Source: a virus. Taken from it: DNA of 21,424 nt. The position numbers were made by a program, and so were the translations under genes. This document shows positions 11,281 through 20,472 of this stretch, piece after piece. Numbering within the stretch: the first letter of the stretch is position 1; each line of letters starts with the position of its first letter. Where the stretch lies: positions 1 through 21,424 of IMG/VR virus record IMGVR_UViG_3300047510_000343; one strand, 5' to 3'. Below the pieces are notes generated by a model, which was not told where the DNA came from, did not search any database, and saw only the letters and a list, made by a program, of their open reading frames with translations.

Positions 11281-12527
11281 AGCGCAGAAAGGGTCTACTG
11301 GACGAGCCAAAGGAAACGCTGCAAGACATGATTGCGGCGTACCAAAGAAATATTGGCGAGCCATTTGCTAATGTTGTAGGCCCGTTTTCGCGTGGATTGT
11401 TGGGTTTAGAAAAACCTGTTTATGGTGAAGAACAGGCTTACAGAACTGGTCAAGCGATAGGTAATATGCCTGCGGTTAATGTGCCAGTTGGGGCTGTTAA
11501 AGCGGCAATGCAAACGCCAGAACTGTTTTCTGCGCTAGGCGTAATTGCTCCAAAGGGATTAAAGAAAATTCGTGAGGCTATCCCTGGTGAAGTGAACAAG
11601 CCAGGAGCGTCAGGATTCGACCCAAGGTTTGACCCAAGAGCCAAGGAACAACAAAGGCTTGCTGAACTTAAAACAACTATTGAGCCGACTGCTAATTTAA
11701 ATGCCCCAACTGTAAATCTAGCCAATTATGAAGGCTACCCATTTATTACTTCAATGGCCGATAGGTCAGCAGCGGGCGGGCTTCTTACATCTGTTAACGA
11801 CATTCCTTTGAAGCGTCCTGTAGAGTTACAAGGTGGCCAAGATTTCATGTTTGTCAATCCAATGGCATGGGCTTCCGGCAGAGGGCCGGTTGGTCAAATC
11901 ATGCGTTCTTCCGAAATTGTTAAGGAAGTTACTGGAAAAGACCCTTTGTACATCCCTTGGCGTATGGCCCCGACTGGTGGAGACTTTGCGACTTTTACGG
12001 GCGAAACAATGCTTTCGTTTGCCGAATCTGCTTTAGGGAAAACGCAGAAAAAAGCCATTGATAAAAAGATCAAACAAATCGTTCCCGCATGGCCAGGATT
12101 AGACGCAACAAATAGCTTAGAGGTTTACAGAAACACGCCTGACGTTCAAAGGAAACAAATTAAAAATATGCTTGATGTTGAGTTCAGGGATTTGGGTGGG
12201 TTAAGCATTGGAGAGGCTAGGCTTGCCGTAACAGATCCAAAGCAATTGCAAGGCTTTGACACTCAAATTATGAATGTAGGTCAAATAAAAACCGGCAGTC
12301 CTGTTATTCAGCAATCTGGTCATTATTCTTACCCTCTTGGTGTTCCTGGAGAGGGCGTTGGTAGAGTTGATAAAGACATCGGTATCTTTGAATTGTTGCC
12401 GAATGTTGTTGAAGCAAGGGGTATCGCAGACCCTACAAAACCTGCTGCAACCGACGTTCGTGCGCTACAGATGAAGCCTTATGCGGGGTTGTTAACAGAA
12501 GAACTTTTAAAAAGATTGGGGTACTAA
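11277..12527 (+). CDS. conserved 416-residue phage protein, unknown function
   Basis: This protein starts at ATG 11277 (ATGA). The middle contains a highly patterned region, TSMADRSAAGGLLTSVNDIP, VELQGGQDFMFVNPMAWASG, LYIPWRMAPTGGDFATFTGE, and later LGGLSIGEARLAVTDPKQL, GVPGEGVGRVDK and IFELLPNVVEARG. The same ordered blocks occur in large phage proteins annotated only as hypothetical. No enzyme signature is clear. The N-terminal 110 residues are variable and Gly/Pro-rich. Proximity to terminase genes suggests a virion-associated or injected protein, or a domain cut from a larger polyprotein. Confidence 0.8.
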   Translation: MKRRKGLLDEPKETLQDMIAAYQRNIGEPFANVVGPFSRGLLGLEKPVYGEEQAYRTGQAIGNMPAVNVPVGAVKAAMQTPELFSALGVIAPKGLKKIREAIPGEVNKPGASGFDPRFDPRAKEQQRLAELKTTIEPTANLNAPTVNLANYEGYPFITSMADRSAAGGLLTSVNDIPLKRPVELQGGQDFMFVNPMAWASGRGPVGQIMRSSEIVKEVTGKDPLYIPWRMAPTGGDFATFTGETMLSFAESALGKTQKKAIDKKIKQIVPAWPGLDATNSLEVYRNTPDVQRKQIKNMLDVEFRDLGGLSIGEARLAVTDPKQLQGFDTQIMNVGQIKTGSPVIQQSGHYSYPLGVPGEGVGRVDKDIGIFELLPNVVEARGIADPTKPAATDVRALQMKPYAGLLTEELLKRLGY

Positions 12528-12528
12528 C

Positions 12529-12717
12529 ATGAAGGCAGTCATTAACACTGACGTAGACATTCCATCTGAGTTGTTTGAGGTTTTATGCCTATTTGAAACT
12601 TATTGCTCTGTAACAGGAAAACTAGAAACAACAGAAGAAGAAGTTAAGGAATGGGTCAAAGCACGATCAGATTTAAGCATTGCAAATCAATTCAAGACTG
12701 AGTACATGTACAGTTAA
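12529..12717 (+). CDS. small acidic hypothetical protein
   Basis: A 62-residue protein starting at ATG 12529, one base after the previous stop, with GGGG about eight bases upstream. It is acidic (INTDVDIPSELFEVLCLFET, then TEEEVKEWVKARSDLS), soluble and probably helical. No family is recognised. It is the last gene before the 37-base gap that precedes terminase. Confidence 0.6.
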   Translation: MKAVINTDVDIPSELFEVLCLFETYCSVTGKLETTEEEVKEWVKARSDLSIANQFKTEYMYS

Positions 12718-12754
12718 CCGTTGCAAAGTAACAACAAAAGGATAGTAAAATACA

Positions 12755-13039
12755 GTGGAAAACAAATGGATTCCTCCAAACGCAGGATTAGGTAGACCAA
12801 AGGGTGCGCCTAACAAATCTACTGCGGCAGTTAGGGAAGCCATTGCTAAGATGGCGGAACTAAACGCACCTCGTTTTGCTATATGGCTAGACGAAGTGGC
12901 ACAGAAAAGCCCAGAAAAGGCTTGCGATATTTACTTGCGGGCTATCGAGTACCACATACCTAAGTTGGCAAGGACAGAGGTAACAGGTCAGGACGGGCAA
13001 CCAGTTGCTTTACAAGTGACATGGGCGCAACAAGAATAG
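12755..13039 (+). CDS. putative terminase small subunit
   Basis: This 94-residue protein starts at GTG 12755, with only a distant AAAGGA upstream. GLGRPKGAPNKSTAAVREAI is the basic opening of a group of phage small-terminase or DUF5681-like proteins; helices AKMAELNAPRFAIWLDEVAQ and KACDIYLRAIEYHIPKLART follow. These recognise packaging sites on the genome and stimulate the large subunit. Its gene overlaps the large subunit by 19 bases, strengthening the assignment. The sequence alone does not prove DNA recognition. Confidence 0.75.
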   Translation: MENKWIPPNAGLGRPKGAPNKSTAAVREAIAKMAELNAPRFAIWLDEVAQKSPEKACDIYLRAIEYHIPKLARTEVTGQDGQPVALQVTWAQQE

Positions 13040-14277
13040 TCATTCCGTATGCACCGCGAGCGCAACAGCTACAGATCCACCATGCGCTTGCAGACAAGCG
13101 ATTCGGGGTTGTTGTGGCTCACCGCCGTATGGGGAAATCAGTCTCTGCTGTCAATCATCTCATTAGAGCAGCGATAGAGAACACAAAGGAGGCTCCAAGA
13201 TATGCGTTTATTGGGCCTACCTACTCTCAGACAAAACGAGTTATCTGGGATTACCTCCTCAAGTTTACCGAGCCCCTTAACGCCACCGCGAATATTGCAG
13301 AACTTAGGGTTGATTTCTGGGGCAGACGCATCCAACTTGCGGGGTCTGATAACCCAGACTCTCTTAGAGGACAGTATTTTGACGGGGTTGTATTCGACGA
13401 ATTTGGAGACCAGAACCCTAAAATTTGGTCGGAAGTGGTTCGTCCGGCCCTGTCAGACAGAATGGGATGGGCGTTATTCCTTGGGACACCAAAGGGAAAT
13501 AACCACTTCAAAACTCTGAGAGACCATGCGTCAGAGCATAACGATTGGGCACTGCTTGAGTTCAGAGCGTCCGAAACCGGTCTTATTCCTCAGACTGAAC
13601 TCGATGCAGCCAAGTCCGAGATGGGAGATGACAAGTACCTGCAAGAGTTTGAGTGTTCCTTTGACAGTGCAATCGAAGGAAGTTACTACGGGCAACTTCT
13701 CAATGAGCTACCGTCTGAGCGATTCCACGACATCCCTGTAGATGGATTGGCTAAAACTTATGCAGCATGGGACTTAGGGATAGGCGACTCCACTGCAATC
13801 TGGGTCTGTCAGAGAGTGGGGTTAGAGACACGACTCATTGACTTTGTGGAGAACCACGGCCAGGGACTCGATTGGTATGTGAACTGGCTGAGAACGAATC
13901 ACTATGAGTTAGCCGAGCAATTACTTCCTCATGACGTACAAGTAAGGGAGCTAGGCACTGGTCGCTCGAGGCTAGAACTCCTACAAGAAGCAGGGCTAAA
14001 CATCACGATTGTGCCGAGAATGGGTGTTGACGATGGGATACAAGCCGTGAGAAGGCTAATTCCTTATTGTTGGTTCGACTCCAAGACTAAGCGTGGAGTG
14101 GACGCACTAAGGAATTATCGGCGACAATACGACGATAAGCGTCAAGTCTATTGGGATAAGCCTCTTCATGACTGGGCATCTCATGCTTCTGACGCATTTC
14201 GGTATTTAGCGGTTGGTATGTCCGAGACAACATCTTGGTCAAAGCCTCTGAAACCTAACGTATCTTGGGTGGTCTAA
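13021..14277 (+). CDS. terminase large subunit
   Basis: This 418-residue protein starts at ATG 13021. The ATPase half has Walker A VVAHRRMGKS (residues 31-40), Walker B GVVFDEFGD (122-130) and the coupling segment FLGTPKG. The nuclease half has three acidic positions typical of the RNase H-like fold: AAWDLGIGDST (Asp251), LLPHDVQ (Asp305) and HDWASHASDAFRYL (Asp391). It would cut concatemers and pump DNA into the prohead through the portal. The length is within the normal range. The portal gene follows directly, its ATG immediately after the stop. Confidence 0.95.
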   Translation: MGATRIVIPYAPRAQQLQIHHALADKRFGVVVAHRRMGKSVSAVNHLIRAAIENTKEAPRYAFIGPTYSQTKRVIWDYLLKFTEPLNATANIAELRVDFWGRRIQLAGSDNPDSLRGQYFDGVVFDEFGDQNPKIWSEVVRPALSDRMGWALFLGTPKGNNHFKTLRDHASEHNDWALLEFRASETGLIPQTELDAAKSEMGDDKYLQEFECSFDSAIEGSYYGQLLNELPSERFHDIPVDGLAKTYAAWDLGIGDSTAIWVCQRVGLETRLIDFVENHGQGLDWYVNWLRTNHYELAEQLLPHDVQVRELGTGRSRLELLQEAGLNITIVPRMGVDDGIQAVRRLIPYCWFDSKTKRGVDALRNYRRQYDDKRQVYWDKPLHDWASHASDAFRYLAVGMSETTSWSKPLKPNVSWVV

Positions 14278-16245
14278 ATGGATGACGGACGATTAAAGGC
14301 GATTCTCCAAGGTGAGATTGATAACGCGATAGGTTTCTTGGAGACCGAGACGGTCGAGCAGCGTAAGAACGCGCTTACCGCCTACATGCGTGACCCCTAC
14401 GGTAACGAGGTAGAGGGTCGCAGCCAGATCGTGACCGGAGAGGTAGCAGAAGCAGTAGACGGGATGCTACCGCCTCTCATGCGTCTTTTTACTTCTGCTG
14501 ACCAGATCGGTGTGTTCGAGCCTGTAGGCCCAGGTGATGAGCCGTTAGCTAAACAAGCAACCGAGTACACAAACTGGGTGCTCATGAAGCAGAACCCAGG
14601 CATCTCGATCATGCACGACTGGTTCAAGGACGCGATCCTTCAAAAAGTCGGGGTTATCAAAGCCTACTGGGATGACTCGATAAGCGTCACTAAAGAGCAG
14701 TACGCAAACCTTACCGACGATGAATTAGCTCTTATCATGTCTGATGGCACGATGGAGATCGCAGCGCAAGAGACGGTTGAGCAGGATATTGACGGTCAAA
14801 TGATGCGCGTTCATAACGTCGCACTCATGAAGAAAACAAAGGCCGGAAAGATCAAGATTGAGAATGTGCCTCCCGAAGAGTTCTTGATCTCTAAGGCAGG
14901 CAAGACCGTAAGAGACACGCCTTTTGTTGCACACAGGAAACTCATCACGAGGTCTGATCTTGTGGCGATGGGGTTCGATGCTGAGATCGTGATGAACCTA
15001 CCTGTCTACAACGATCTTGAGTTCTCTGCTGAGTACATTGCAAGATACAACCGAGACGAGCAGCCTTACATGGAGCCAAGTCTTGATAAGTCCATGCAGA
15101 CGGTTGAAGTGTTCGAGTGCTACCTAAAGACTGATTACGACGGAGATGGGATTGCAGAACTAAGACGAGTTCACTTTTCGGGGAATGAAATCCTAAGTAA
15201 TGAGGAAACCGACTATGTGCCGTTTTACACCCTCTGTCCTATTCCGATACCTCACAGGTTCTTTGGGGATTGCCCTGCTGATCGTACAGTTGATCTCCAG
15301 CTTATCAAGACTACTCTAACGAGGCAGATGCTTGATAACCTTTACCTTCAAAACAATACTCGTATGGGTGCTGTCGAAGGTCAGGTCAACCTCGATGACC
15401 TCTTAAGCGTTACTCCTGGTGGCGTGGTCAGGATGAAGAACCCTGGGGCGCTTGTTCCTATCCAGGTCAATCCTGTTGCCCAGCAGGTATTCCCGTTCAT
15501 GGAGTACCTAGACTCCATACAAGCCAAGCGTACGGGCGTTACAGAGGCTTCCCAAGGGTTAGACCCAAACATCCTACAGAACGTGACTGCTGCGGCCATA
15601 GCAGCCCTTACGCAAGCCTCGCAAGGCAAGATCGAGTTAGTCGCTAGGATCTTCAGTGAAACAGGTGTAAAAGACTTATTCAAAGGGTTATTACATCTTT
15701 TATGCAAGTACCAGGACAAAGCAGTCATCATTCGGATGCGCGGCCAGTATGTTCAGTACGATCCGCGAGAGTGGTCGAACCAGTACGATGTGTCAGTGAA
15801 TGTCGGACTTGGTACGGGGAACATCGAGCAAAAGATGGCGATGCTCTCAATGGTTCTTGCAAAACAAGAGCAGATCATTCAAGCGTACGGCCCGAACAAT
15901 CCTTTGGTGTCTGTCTCGCAATATCGAGGGACGCTCGGAAAACTGATTGAGGCAGCAGGCTTTGCAGACTCGGCTGAGTTCTTCAAGCAAGTGACACCGG
16001 AGGTTGATGCTGCACTTGCACAACCCCAACAACAAGGCCCAGATCCTGCCGTACAGATGATGATGGCGCAGGCTCAAGCGGATATTGAGATCAAGCGTCA
16101 GAAAGCTATGGCCGACATTCAGCTTGCAAGAGAGAAGGCTCTAGCCGAGTTAGAACTCAAGCGCATGGAGTTCGAGGCAGAAGCGCAGATGAAGGCTATG
16201 AAAGTCGGCGCAGGCATTACGTCTAACATTGAGATACCAGGGTAA
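14278..16245 (+). CDS. portal protein, P22-like
   Basis: This 655-residue protein starts at ATG 14278, with GGTGG six bases upstream. The size, the order (an N-terminal helical part with EGRSQIVTGEVAEAVDGMLP, a beta-rich wing around YDGDGIAELRRVHFSGNEIL, a crown region QASQGKIELVARIFSETGVK, and a C-terminal stretch VQYDPREWSNQYDVSVNVGL) and its neighbours fit podovirus portals such as P22 (725 residues). The last 57 residues hold a long charged coiled coil (AQADIEIKRQKAMADIQLAR onward), like the barrel extension. Twelve copies should form the DNA entry vertex. Confidence 0.9.
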   Translation: MDDGRLKAILQGEIDNAIGFLETETVEQRKNALTAYMRDPYGNEVEGRSQIVTGEVAEAVDGMLPPLMRLFTSADQIGVFEPVGPGDEPLAKQATEYTNWVLMKQNPGISIMHDWFKDAILQKVGVIKAYWDDSISVTKEQYANLTDDELALIMSDGTMEIAAQETVEQDIDGQMMRVHNVALMKKTKAGKIKIENVPPEEFLISKAGKTVRDTPFVAHRKLITRSDLVAMGFDAEIVMNLPVYNDLEFSAEYIARYNRDEQPYMEPSLDKSMQTVEVFECYLKTDYDGDGIAELRRVHFSGNEILSNEETDYVPFYTLCPIPIPHRFFGDCPADRTVDLQLIKTTLTRQMLDNLYLQNNTRMGAVEGQVNLDDLLSVTPGGVVRMKNPGALVPIQVNPVAQQVFPFMEYLDSIQAKRTGVTEASQGLDPNILQNVTAAAIAALTQASQGKIELVARIFSETGVKDLFKGLLHLLCKYQDKAVIIRMRGQYVQYDPREWSNQYDVSVNVGLGTGNIEQKMAMLSMVLAKQEQIIQAYGPNNPLVSVSQYRGTLGKLIEAAGFADSAEFFKQVTPEVDAALAQPQQQGPDPAVQMMMAQAQADIEIKRQKAMADIQLAREKALAELELKRMEFEAEAQMKAMKVGAGITSNIEIPG

Positions 16246-16247
16246 TC

Positions 16248-18311
16248 ATGGCTTTAGTTGACGAACTACCGGCAGGATGGGATAGCTACGACGCAGCGCA
16301 AAAGATTGCGTGGTTCAACGCTAATAATGTCTCAACGACTGAATTACTCAATGCTGGCGTTGACACAGACTCAATCAATTGGATGCTTAACAACGGGTAC
16401 GCTCCGCCTCCAGAGCCACCTCCGTATGTACCCCCACCTCCGGTTTATGTGCCTCCGGAGCCTGTGTATGTACCTCCGGAACCTGTGTACTACGAGCCGG
16501 AACCGGTTTACTACGAACCTCCTCCGTATGCGCCTCCGCCGCCACCTGCGCCGCCACCTGCGCCTGTTTACAACGTATTCGGTCTTAACTGGGACTCTGG
16601 TTCGTCATTAGCTACTAAACAAGGCTATGTTAGCTCTTTGCTAACAGCAGGTATTACGCCAGATCAGATCAAGGCAAAGATTGCCGAACTAGATCCGGCA
16701 AGCGCAACGCAGGCCAACTACGATTTATTAGGCATACCAAACCCGCCACCTTATGTTCCTCCTATCGAGGAGCCGCCGCCGGTTGTAACACCTCCTCCGG
16801 TAACGCCGCCTGTTGTCGAAACACCTCCGGTTAGTCCGCCGCCGCAAGCATCCACGCAAGAACCTGTTAACAATGTGAGCACACCTATGGCTACAACCTA
16901 CAATGTCTTTGGGTTGGATTGGAATCCAAATGCTTCATTGGCAACCAAGCAAGGTTACATTCAATCTTTGCTGGCAGCAGGTATTACGCCAGACCAGATC
17001 AAAACAAAGATTGCGGAGTTAGACCCAGCTAATTCAACGCAAGCAAGTTTTGATTTATTAGGTATTCCAACACCTCCGCCGGTTTACGATGTCTTTGGCA
17101 CTCAATGGAATACAGGTGCGTCTCTAGCTACAAAACAAGGCTATATCCAGCAGCTTCTTGCATCCGGTAGATCTAAGGCTGAACTACGCAACTACATCAG
17201 GAACGTAGACCCAACTAACGCAACAGACGAAGCATTCGCGGCTCTTGGCTTGCAAGACGCTCCTACCGCCGAGGTGCGTAATCCTTCCCAGGATGCTGTA
17301 ACGCTGATAGCAGGGCAACTTGGTTTAGGTCTGCCTCCTGAATGGCAATACTACACAGGCCAAGACAAAGTTAACTGGTTCAACTCCAAGGGGATAACTG
17401 CTGACATGCTCAGGCAGTACAAGGTTCCTGAGTTTGATATTCAGCAGGCTATCTCTTACGGGCTAGGGCAGACAGGAACGGGGGCTCCTCCGACATGGAA
17501 GTTGCCAGCCGGCATGACGCTTCCGAGCGATTGGAACGTGTACACAGGAGCACAAAAGATCGCTTGGTTCAACCAGAACAAGATTACAGCAGACATGCTG
17601 CGGTCTATGGGTGTACCAGAGGCTGATGTTCTTTCGTCAATCGAGATGGGGCTAGGCCAAACCACGACAACGCCGACAACGCCAAGCACGTTTGACCCTA
17701 GTCGCTACATGCCACCTACGTTCAACTTGCCTGCGACTAACTTTGTGCCGTTCCAGACTGGAGGCGGTCAAACAAGCCTTGCTGCGCCAACATCGGGGTT
17801 CTTCTACAAGACAACGCCGACCCCAGAGGTTCCGTTTCAGTTCCAGTCTGGTGCCGCTGGCTACACAAACCTGCGCCCTATGACGCTAGAGTTTGGCGTT
17901 CAACCTGCTGTGTCTCAGGTGCAACAGTTCCAGCCTGGGTACTTCAATCAGACAGGGCTCCTTCAAAACTACGATTGGGCTAAAACCAACACGCAGTTAG
18001 CAGAGCAGGCAGCGCAACAGGCCCAACAGCAAGCGGTCGAGCAGGTGCAAAGCGGTGCTGCTATGGGTGGCAAGATCGTAGGCTTTACAGATTACGAAGA
18101 AAGGCCTGATGGCAAGGTTGGTTACGAGAAAGGCGGGAAGATCCGTTCTCTACTCGGGCCTAACCCAGACGGGCCAGACGAGGGTTATGCCAAGCTACAG
18201 CGTGGCGAGTATGTCATTCGCAGGAAGGCTGTAAACAAGTACGGAGACGACTTCTTAGAAGCCCTAAACGAAGCAAGAATGCCTAAAGAGAAACTGAAGA
18301 GCCTGCTATGA
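16248..18311 (+). CDS. large proline-rich repeat protein of unknown function
   Basis: This 687-residue protein starts at ATG 16248, AGGG seven bases upstream. It is mosaic. Type A repeat (about 45 residues, LP..W..Y....KI.WFN...IT...L...GV....I...) occurs at 7-51, 362-407 and 425-470. Type B repeat (about 58 residues, VYNVFGL.W....SLATKQGYI..LL.AGITPDQIK.KIAELDP) occurs at 107-164, 217-274 and 279-335. Between them are proline-rich linkers (52-106, 165-215). The C-terminus has a Gln-rich helix (582-602), two GGKI motifs, then EGYAKLQRGEYVIRRKAVNK and YGDDFLEALNEAR, a tail recognisable in other phage structural proteins. It is likely virion-associated or a decoration or adsorption protein; function unproven. 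Confidence 0.85.
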   Translation: MALVDELPAGWDSYDAAQKIAWFNANNVSTTELLNAGVDTDSINWMLNNGYAPPPEPPPYVPPPPVYVPPEPVYVPPEPVYYEPEPVYYEPPPYAPPPPPAPPPAPVYNVFGLNWDSGSSLATKQGYVSSLLTAGITPDQIKAKIAELDPASATQANYDLLGIPNPPPYVPPIEEPPPVVTPPPVTPPVVETPPVSPPPQASTQEPVNNVSTPMATTYNVFGLDWNPNASLATKQGYIQSLLAAGITPDQIKTKIAELDPANSTQASFDLLGIPTPPPVYDVFGTQWNTGASLATKQGYIQQLLASGRSKAELRNYIRNVDPTNATDEAFAALGLQDAPTAEVRNPSQDAVTLIAGQLGLGLPPEWQYYTGQDKVNWFNSKGITADMLRQYKVPEFDIQQAISYGLGQTGTGAPPTWKLPAGMTLPSDWNVYTGAQKIAWFNQNKITADMLRSMGVPEADVLSSIEMGLGQTTTTPTTPSTFDPSRYMPPTFNLPATNFVPFQTGGGQTSLAAPTSGFFYKTTPTPEVPFQFQSGAAGYTNLRPMTLEFGVQPAVSQVQQFQPGYFNQTGLLQNYDWAKTNTQLAEQAAQQAQQQAVEQVQSGAAMGGKIVGFTDYEERPDGKVGYEKGGKIRSLLGPNPDGPDEGYAKLQRGEYVIRRKAVNKYGDDFLEALNEARMPKEKLKSLL
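16266..17657 (+). repeat. two interleaved degenerate repeat families in one gene
   Basis: Coding repeats: type A at 16266-16400, 17331-17468 and 17520-17657; type B at 16566-16739, 16896-17069 and 17082-17252. B1 and B2 are still close at the DNA level around TACGCCAGA.CAGATCAA. B3 is more diverged in its second half. The order A-B-B-B-A-A indicates duplication of two distinct units with separate histories. Confidence 0.88.
16428..16532 (+). repeat. 21-base tandem repeat encoding VPPEPVY units
   Basis: Five consecutive seven-residue units (VPPPPVY, VPPEPVY, VPPEPVY, YEPEPVY, YEPPPYA) are encoded by 21-base steps. The third positions differ among units, so the array is old enough to have drifted. 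It is followed by a PPPPPAPPPAP run. Confidence 0.85.
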
Positions 18312-18544
18312 CACAACGATGGGAGCGAGCAAAAGCATTACTGGGTGACGAGTTTCTGACGGAAATCTTCACTGAGTTGGAAAAAGACAACATCGAGCGT
18401 ATTATCAACAGTAATCCCGACGACATTGACTTACGCGAGGAGTCATACGTGGCAATTCGTGCAGTGCGTCAGGTTAAGGCACGTCTTGAATCTGTTGCCG
18501 CCGAAGGCGAGATAGTGAAGAGGCGATTTAAGATTTTTAAGTAG
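18308..18544 (+). CDS. small helical protein, possible head accessory
   Basis: A 78-residue protein starting at ATG 18308 in an ATGA overlap. The sequence ERAKALLGDEFLTEIFTELE, then KDNIERIINSNPDDIDLREE and YVAIRAVRQVKARLESVAAE predicts helices throughout. A small protein with this ERIINS.PDD..LREE pattern often precedes the scaffold gene in phages of this layout; function unknown. An assembly accessory role is inferred from position. Confidence 0.75.
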   Translation: MTQRWERAKALLGDEFLTEIFTELEKDNIERIINSNPDDIDLREESYVAIRAVRQVKARLESVAAEGEIVKRRFKIFK

Positions 18545-18554
18545 AGGTTAGTGT

Positions 18555-19490
18555 ATGGAAAGCAGCAACCCGCAAGGGACTAGCTTGACAGTGGGACAGG
18601 CAGCAGATGCCTTCTTGGGTCTAATGGGTGGTGGCGAACCTCCTCCGGAGCAAGTTCAAGACCAAACAGAAGAACAAGAGGTTGAGGCCAGTGAATCCGA
18701 GCATGAGGAAGCAGTAGAGGAAGCTCAGGAAGAGGAACAACGCTTTACGGTGAAAGCCGCAGGTGAAGAGCGTGAAGTGACCCTCTCAGAGTTGATCGAG
18801 GGCTACCAAAAAGGTACGGATTACCATAAAAAAACTAACGCGCTTGCTGAACAGCGCAAAGCCGTAGAGGCTGAGAAAGTCGCTGTAGAGCAAGCAAAGC
18901 AGGCGAGAGACGCATACTCGCAGCGTTTGCAGGCGATGGATCAGTTCCTAAGCCAACAAATGCGTGGCGAGGATATTGAAAGTTTGAAGGAAACCGACCC
19001 GATTGCGTATGCAGTCAAGGTCGCAGAGCAGACTAGGCAAAAAGAGCAGATTCAACAGATTCGTGCTGAACAGCAACGCATTGCAAGAGAGCAACAGGCA
19101 GAGCGTGAAGCGCATCTTGAGAAGCACTTAGCCGAAGAAGCGAAAAGGGTAGCTGAGGCAATCCCTGAGTATGCACATCCTGAGAAGGGTGAGAAGGTAC
19201 GCTCTGAACTTCGTAGCTTTGCAAAGAGTATTGGTTACTCGGACACAGAGCTAGCAAATGCAACCGACTCTCGTGCTGTGTTGACGTTGTGGATGGCAAG
19301 TCAGTACCAGAAACTGCAAAAGGCCAAGCCAGGGGTGACCAAGAAGGTTGCCGAGGCTCCCAAGATGCTAAAGGCTGGTAATGCCACGGGTAAGACCATA
19401 GCAACAGAGGCAGCAAAACAGGATCTTGCGCGACTTAAAAAGACTGGTTCTCGACAAGACGCAGCAAGGGTTTTTGAACGATTTTTGTAA
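18555..19490 (+). CDS. capsid scaffolding protein
   Basis: This 311-residue protein starts at ATG 18555 with a weak AGAGG site. The layout matches phage scaffolds directly upstream of the coat gene: an acidic N-terminal region (residues 30-62, almost all Glu, Gln and Asp), a short beta-like FTVKAAGEEREVTLSELIEG, a very long charged coiled coil (residues 95-205), and a basic C-terminal end (KQDLARLKKTGSRQDAARVF) that would contact the capsid protein. It directs prohead assembly and is normally removed before DNA packaging. The assignment is by architecture and position. Confidence 0.85.
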   Translation: MESSNPQGTSLTVGQAADAFLGLMGGGEPPPEQVQDQTEEQEVEASESEHEEAVEEAQEEEQRFTVKAAGEEREVTLSELIEGYQKGTDYHKKTNALAEQRKAVEAEKVAVEQAKQARDAYSQRLQAMDQFLSQQMRGEDIESLKETDPIAYAVKVAEQTRQKEQIQQIRAEQQRIAREQQAEREAHLEKHLAEEAKRVAEAIPEYAHPEKGEKVRSELRSFAKSIGYSDTELANATDSRAVLTLWMASQYQKLQKAKPGVTKKVAEAPKMLKAGNATGKTIATEAAKQDLARLKKTGSRQDAARVFERFL

Positions 19491-19502
19491 TTTGGAGTAA
19501 TC

Positions 19503-20459
19503 ATGTCTGTTCCTTCAGGTACATTTCAGACCTTCACGGCTATCGGTCAGCGTGAAGATCTAACTGATGTTATTTACAACATCAGCCCGACCGAAACGCC
19601 TATCCTTTCTTCGCTTGCTCGTACCAAAGCAACTGCTGTGTACCACGAGTGGCAGACGGATACCCTTGCCGCAGCAACGACCAACAACGCACAAGTTGAA
19701 GGTGACGACGCAACGGCAGCAACCATTAGCCCGACAACCCGTCTCGGTAACTACACACAGATCGTTTCCAAGACGATCCAAGTGTCAGGCACGATGATGG
19801 CCGTTGATCTTGCAGGTCGTCGCGCTGAGAAGGCTTATCAACTCAGTAAGGCTTCGCAAGAGCTCAAGCGAGATCAGGAAACGATCATCTCTGCTAACCA
19901 GGGACGTAGCGCAGGTAACTCGTCCACGGCTCGCAAGATGGGTTCGCTTTTGTCTTGGCTTAAGACCAACTCGAACTACAACACCACTGACGGTGCTAAC
20001 CCCACCACCATCGGTGTCTCGACTCGTTCGGATGGCACGACTCGCACCTTCACCGAGGCAATCCTCAAGGATGGCGTTCAGCAGGTTTACACCTCTGGCG
20101 GCAGCCCCAAGATCCTCGTGGTTGGCCCTGCACTCAAGCAGACCGTTTCGGCCTTTGCTGGTATCGCAGCACAGCGCTACATGGCTCCTTCTGACGCACC
20201 GACGACCATCATCGGCGCAGCGGATGTATACCTTAGCGACTTCGGTTCGATCTCTGTAGTCCCAGATCGTTTCGTTCGTAGCCGTGATGCGTTCATCCTC
20301 GATCCTGAGTATGCAGCGATTGGTTATCTGCGTCCCTTCCAGACCAACGAGCTTGCCAAGACTGGTGACTCCGAGAAAACTCAGATCCTTGCTGAGTTCA
20401 CGATGGAGATGCGTAACGAGGCTGCTCACGGTATCTTGGCTGACCTCAAGACAGCGTAA
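19503..20459 (+). CDS. major capsid protein, SU10/DUF5309 type
   Basis: This 318-residue protein starts at ATG 19503 with GGAG six bases upstream. REDLTDVIYNISPTETPILS, then HEWQTDTLAAATTNNAQVEG, PTTRLGNYTQIVSKTIQVSG and AYQLSKASQELKRDQETIIS follow the conserved order of SU10-like (DUF5309) coat proteins with the HK97 fold. The C-terminal half holds ILVVGPALKQTVSAF and the P-domain-like SDFGSISVVPDRFVRSRDAF. Codon use is more biased than in surrounding genes, as in a highly expressed protein, and this leaves a long spurious open frame on the opposite strand. A terminator follows. Confidence 0.93.
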   Translation: MSVPSGTFQTFTAIGQREDLTDVIYNISPTETPILSSLARTKATAVYHEWQTDTLAAATTNNAQVEGDDATAATISPTTRLGNYTQIVSKTIQVSGTMMAVDLAGRRAEKAYQLSKASQELKRDQETIISANQGRSAGNSSTARKMGSLLSWLKTNSNYNTTDGANPTTIGVSTRSDGTTRTFTEAILKDGVQQVYTSGGSPKILVVGPALKQTVSAFAGIAAQRYMAPSDAPTTIIGAADVYLSDFGSISVVPDRFVRSRDAFILDPEYAAIGYLRPFQTNELAKTGDSEKTQILAEFTMEMRNEAAHGILADLKTA

Positions 20460-20472
20460 CAAAAACTGTGGT

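Noticed and set aside
12718-12754. Possible promoter upstream of the terminase genes (TTGCAA and TAAAAT)
   Set aside because: The spacing is 19 bases and the -10 lies only a few bases before the GTG start, so a normal transcript would not include the start codon.
16258-16611. 117-codon frame inside the repeat-protein gene
   Set aside because: It is a shifted reading of the proline repeats, giving Leu, Arg and Thr runs; no ribosome binding site.
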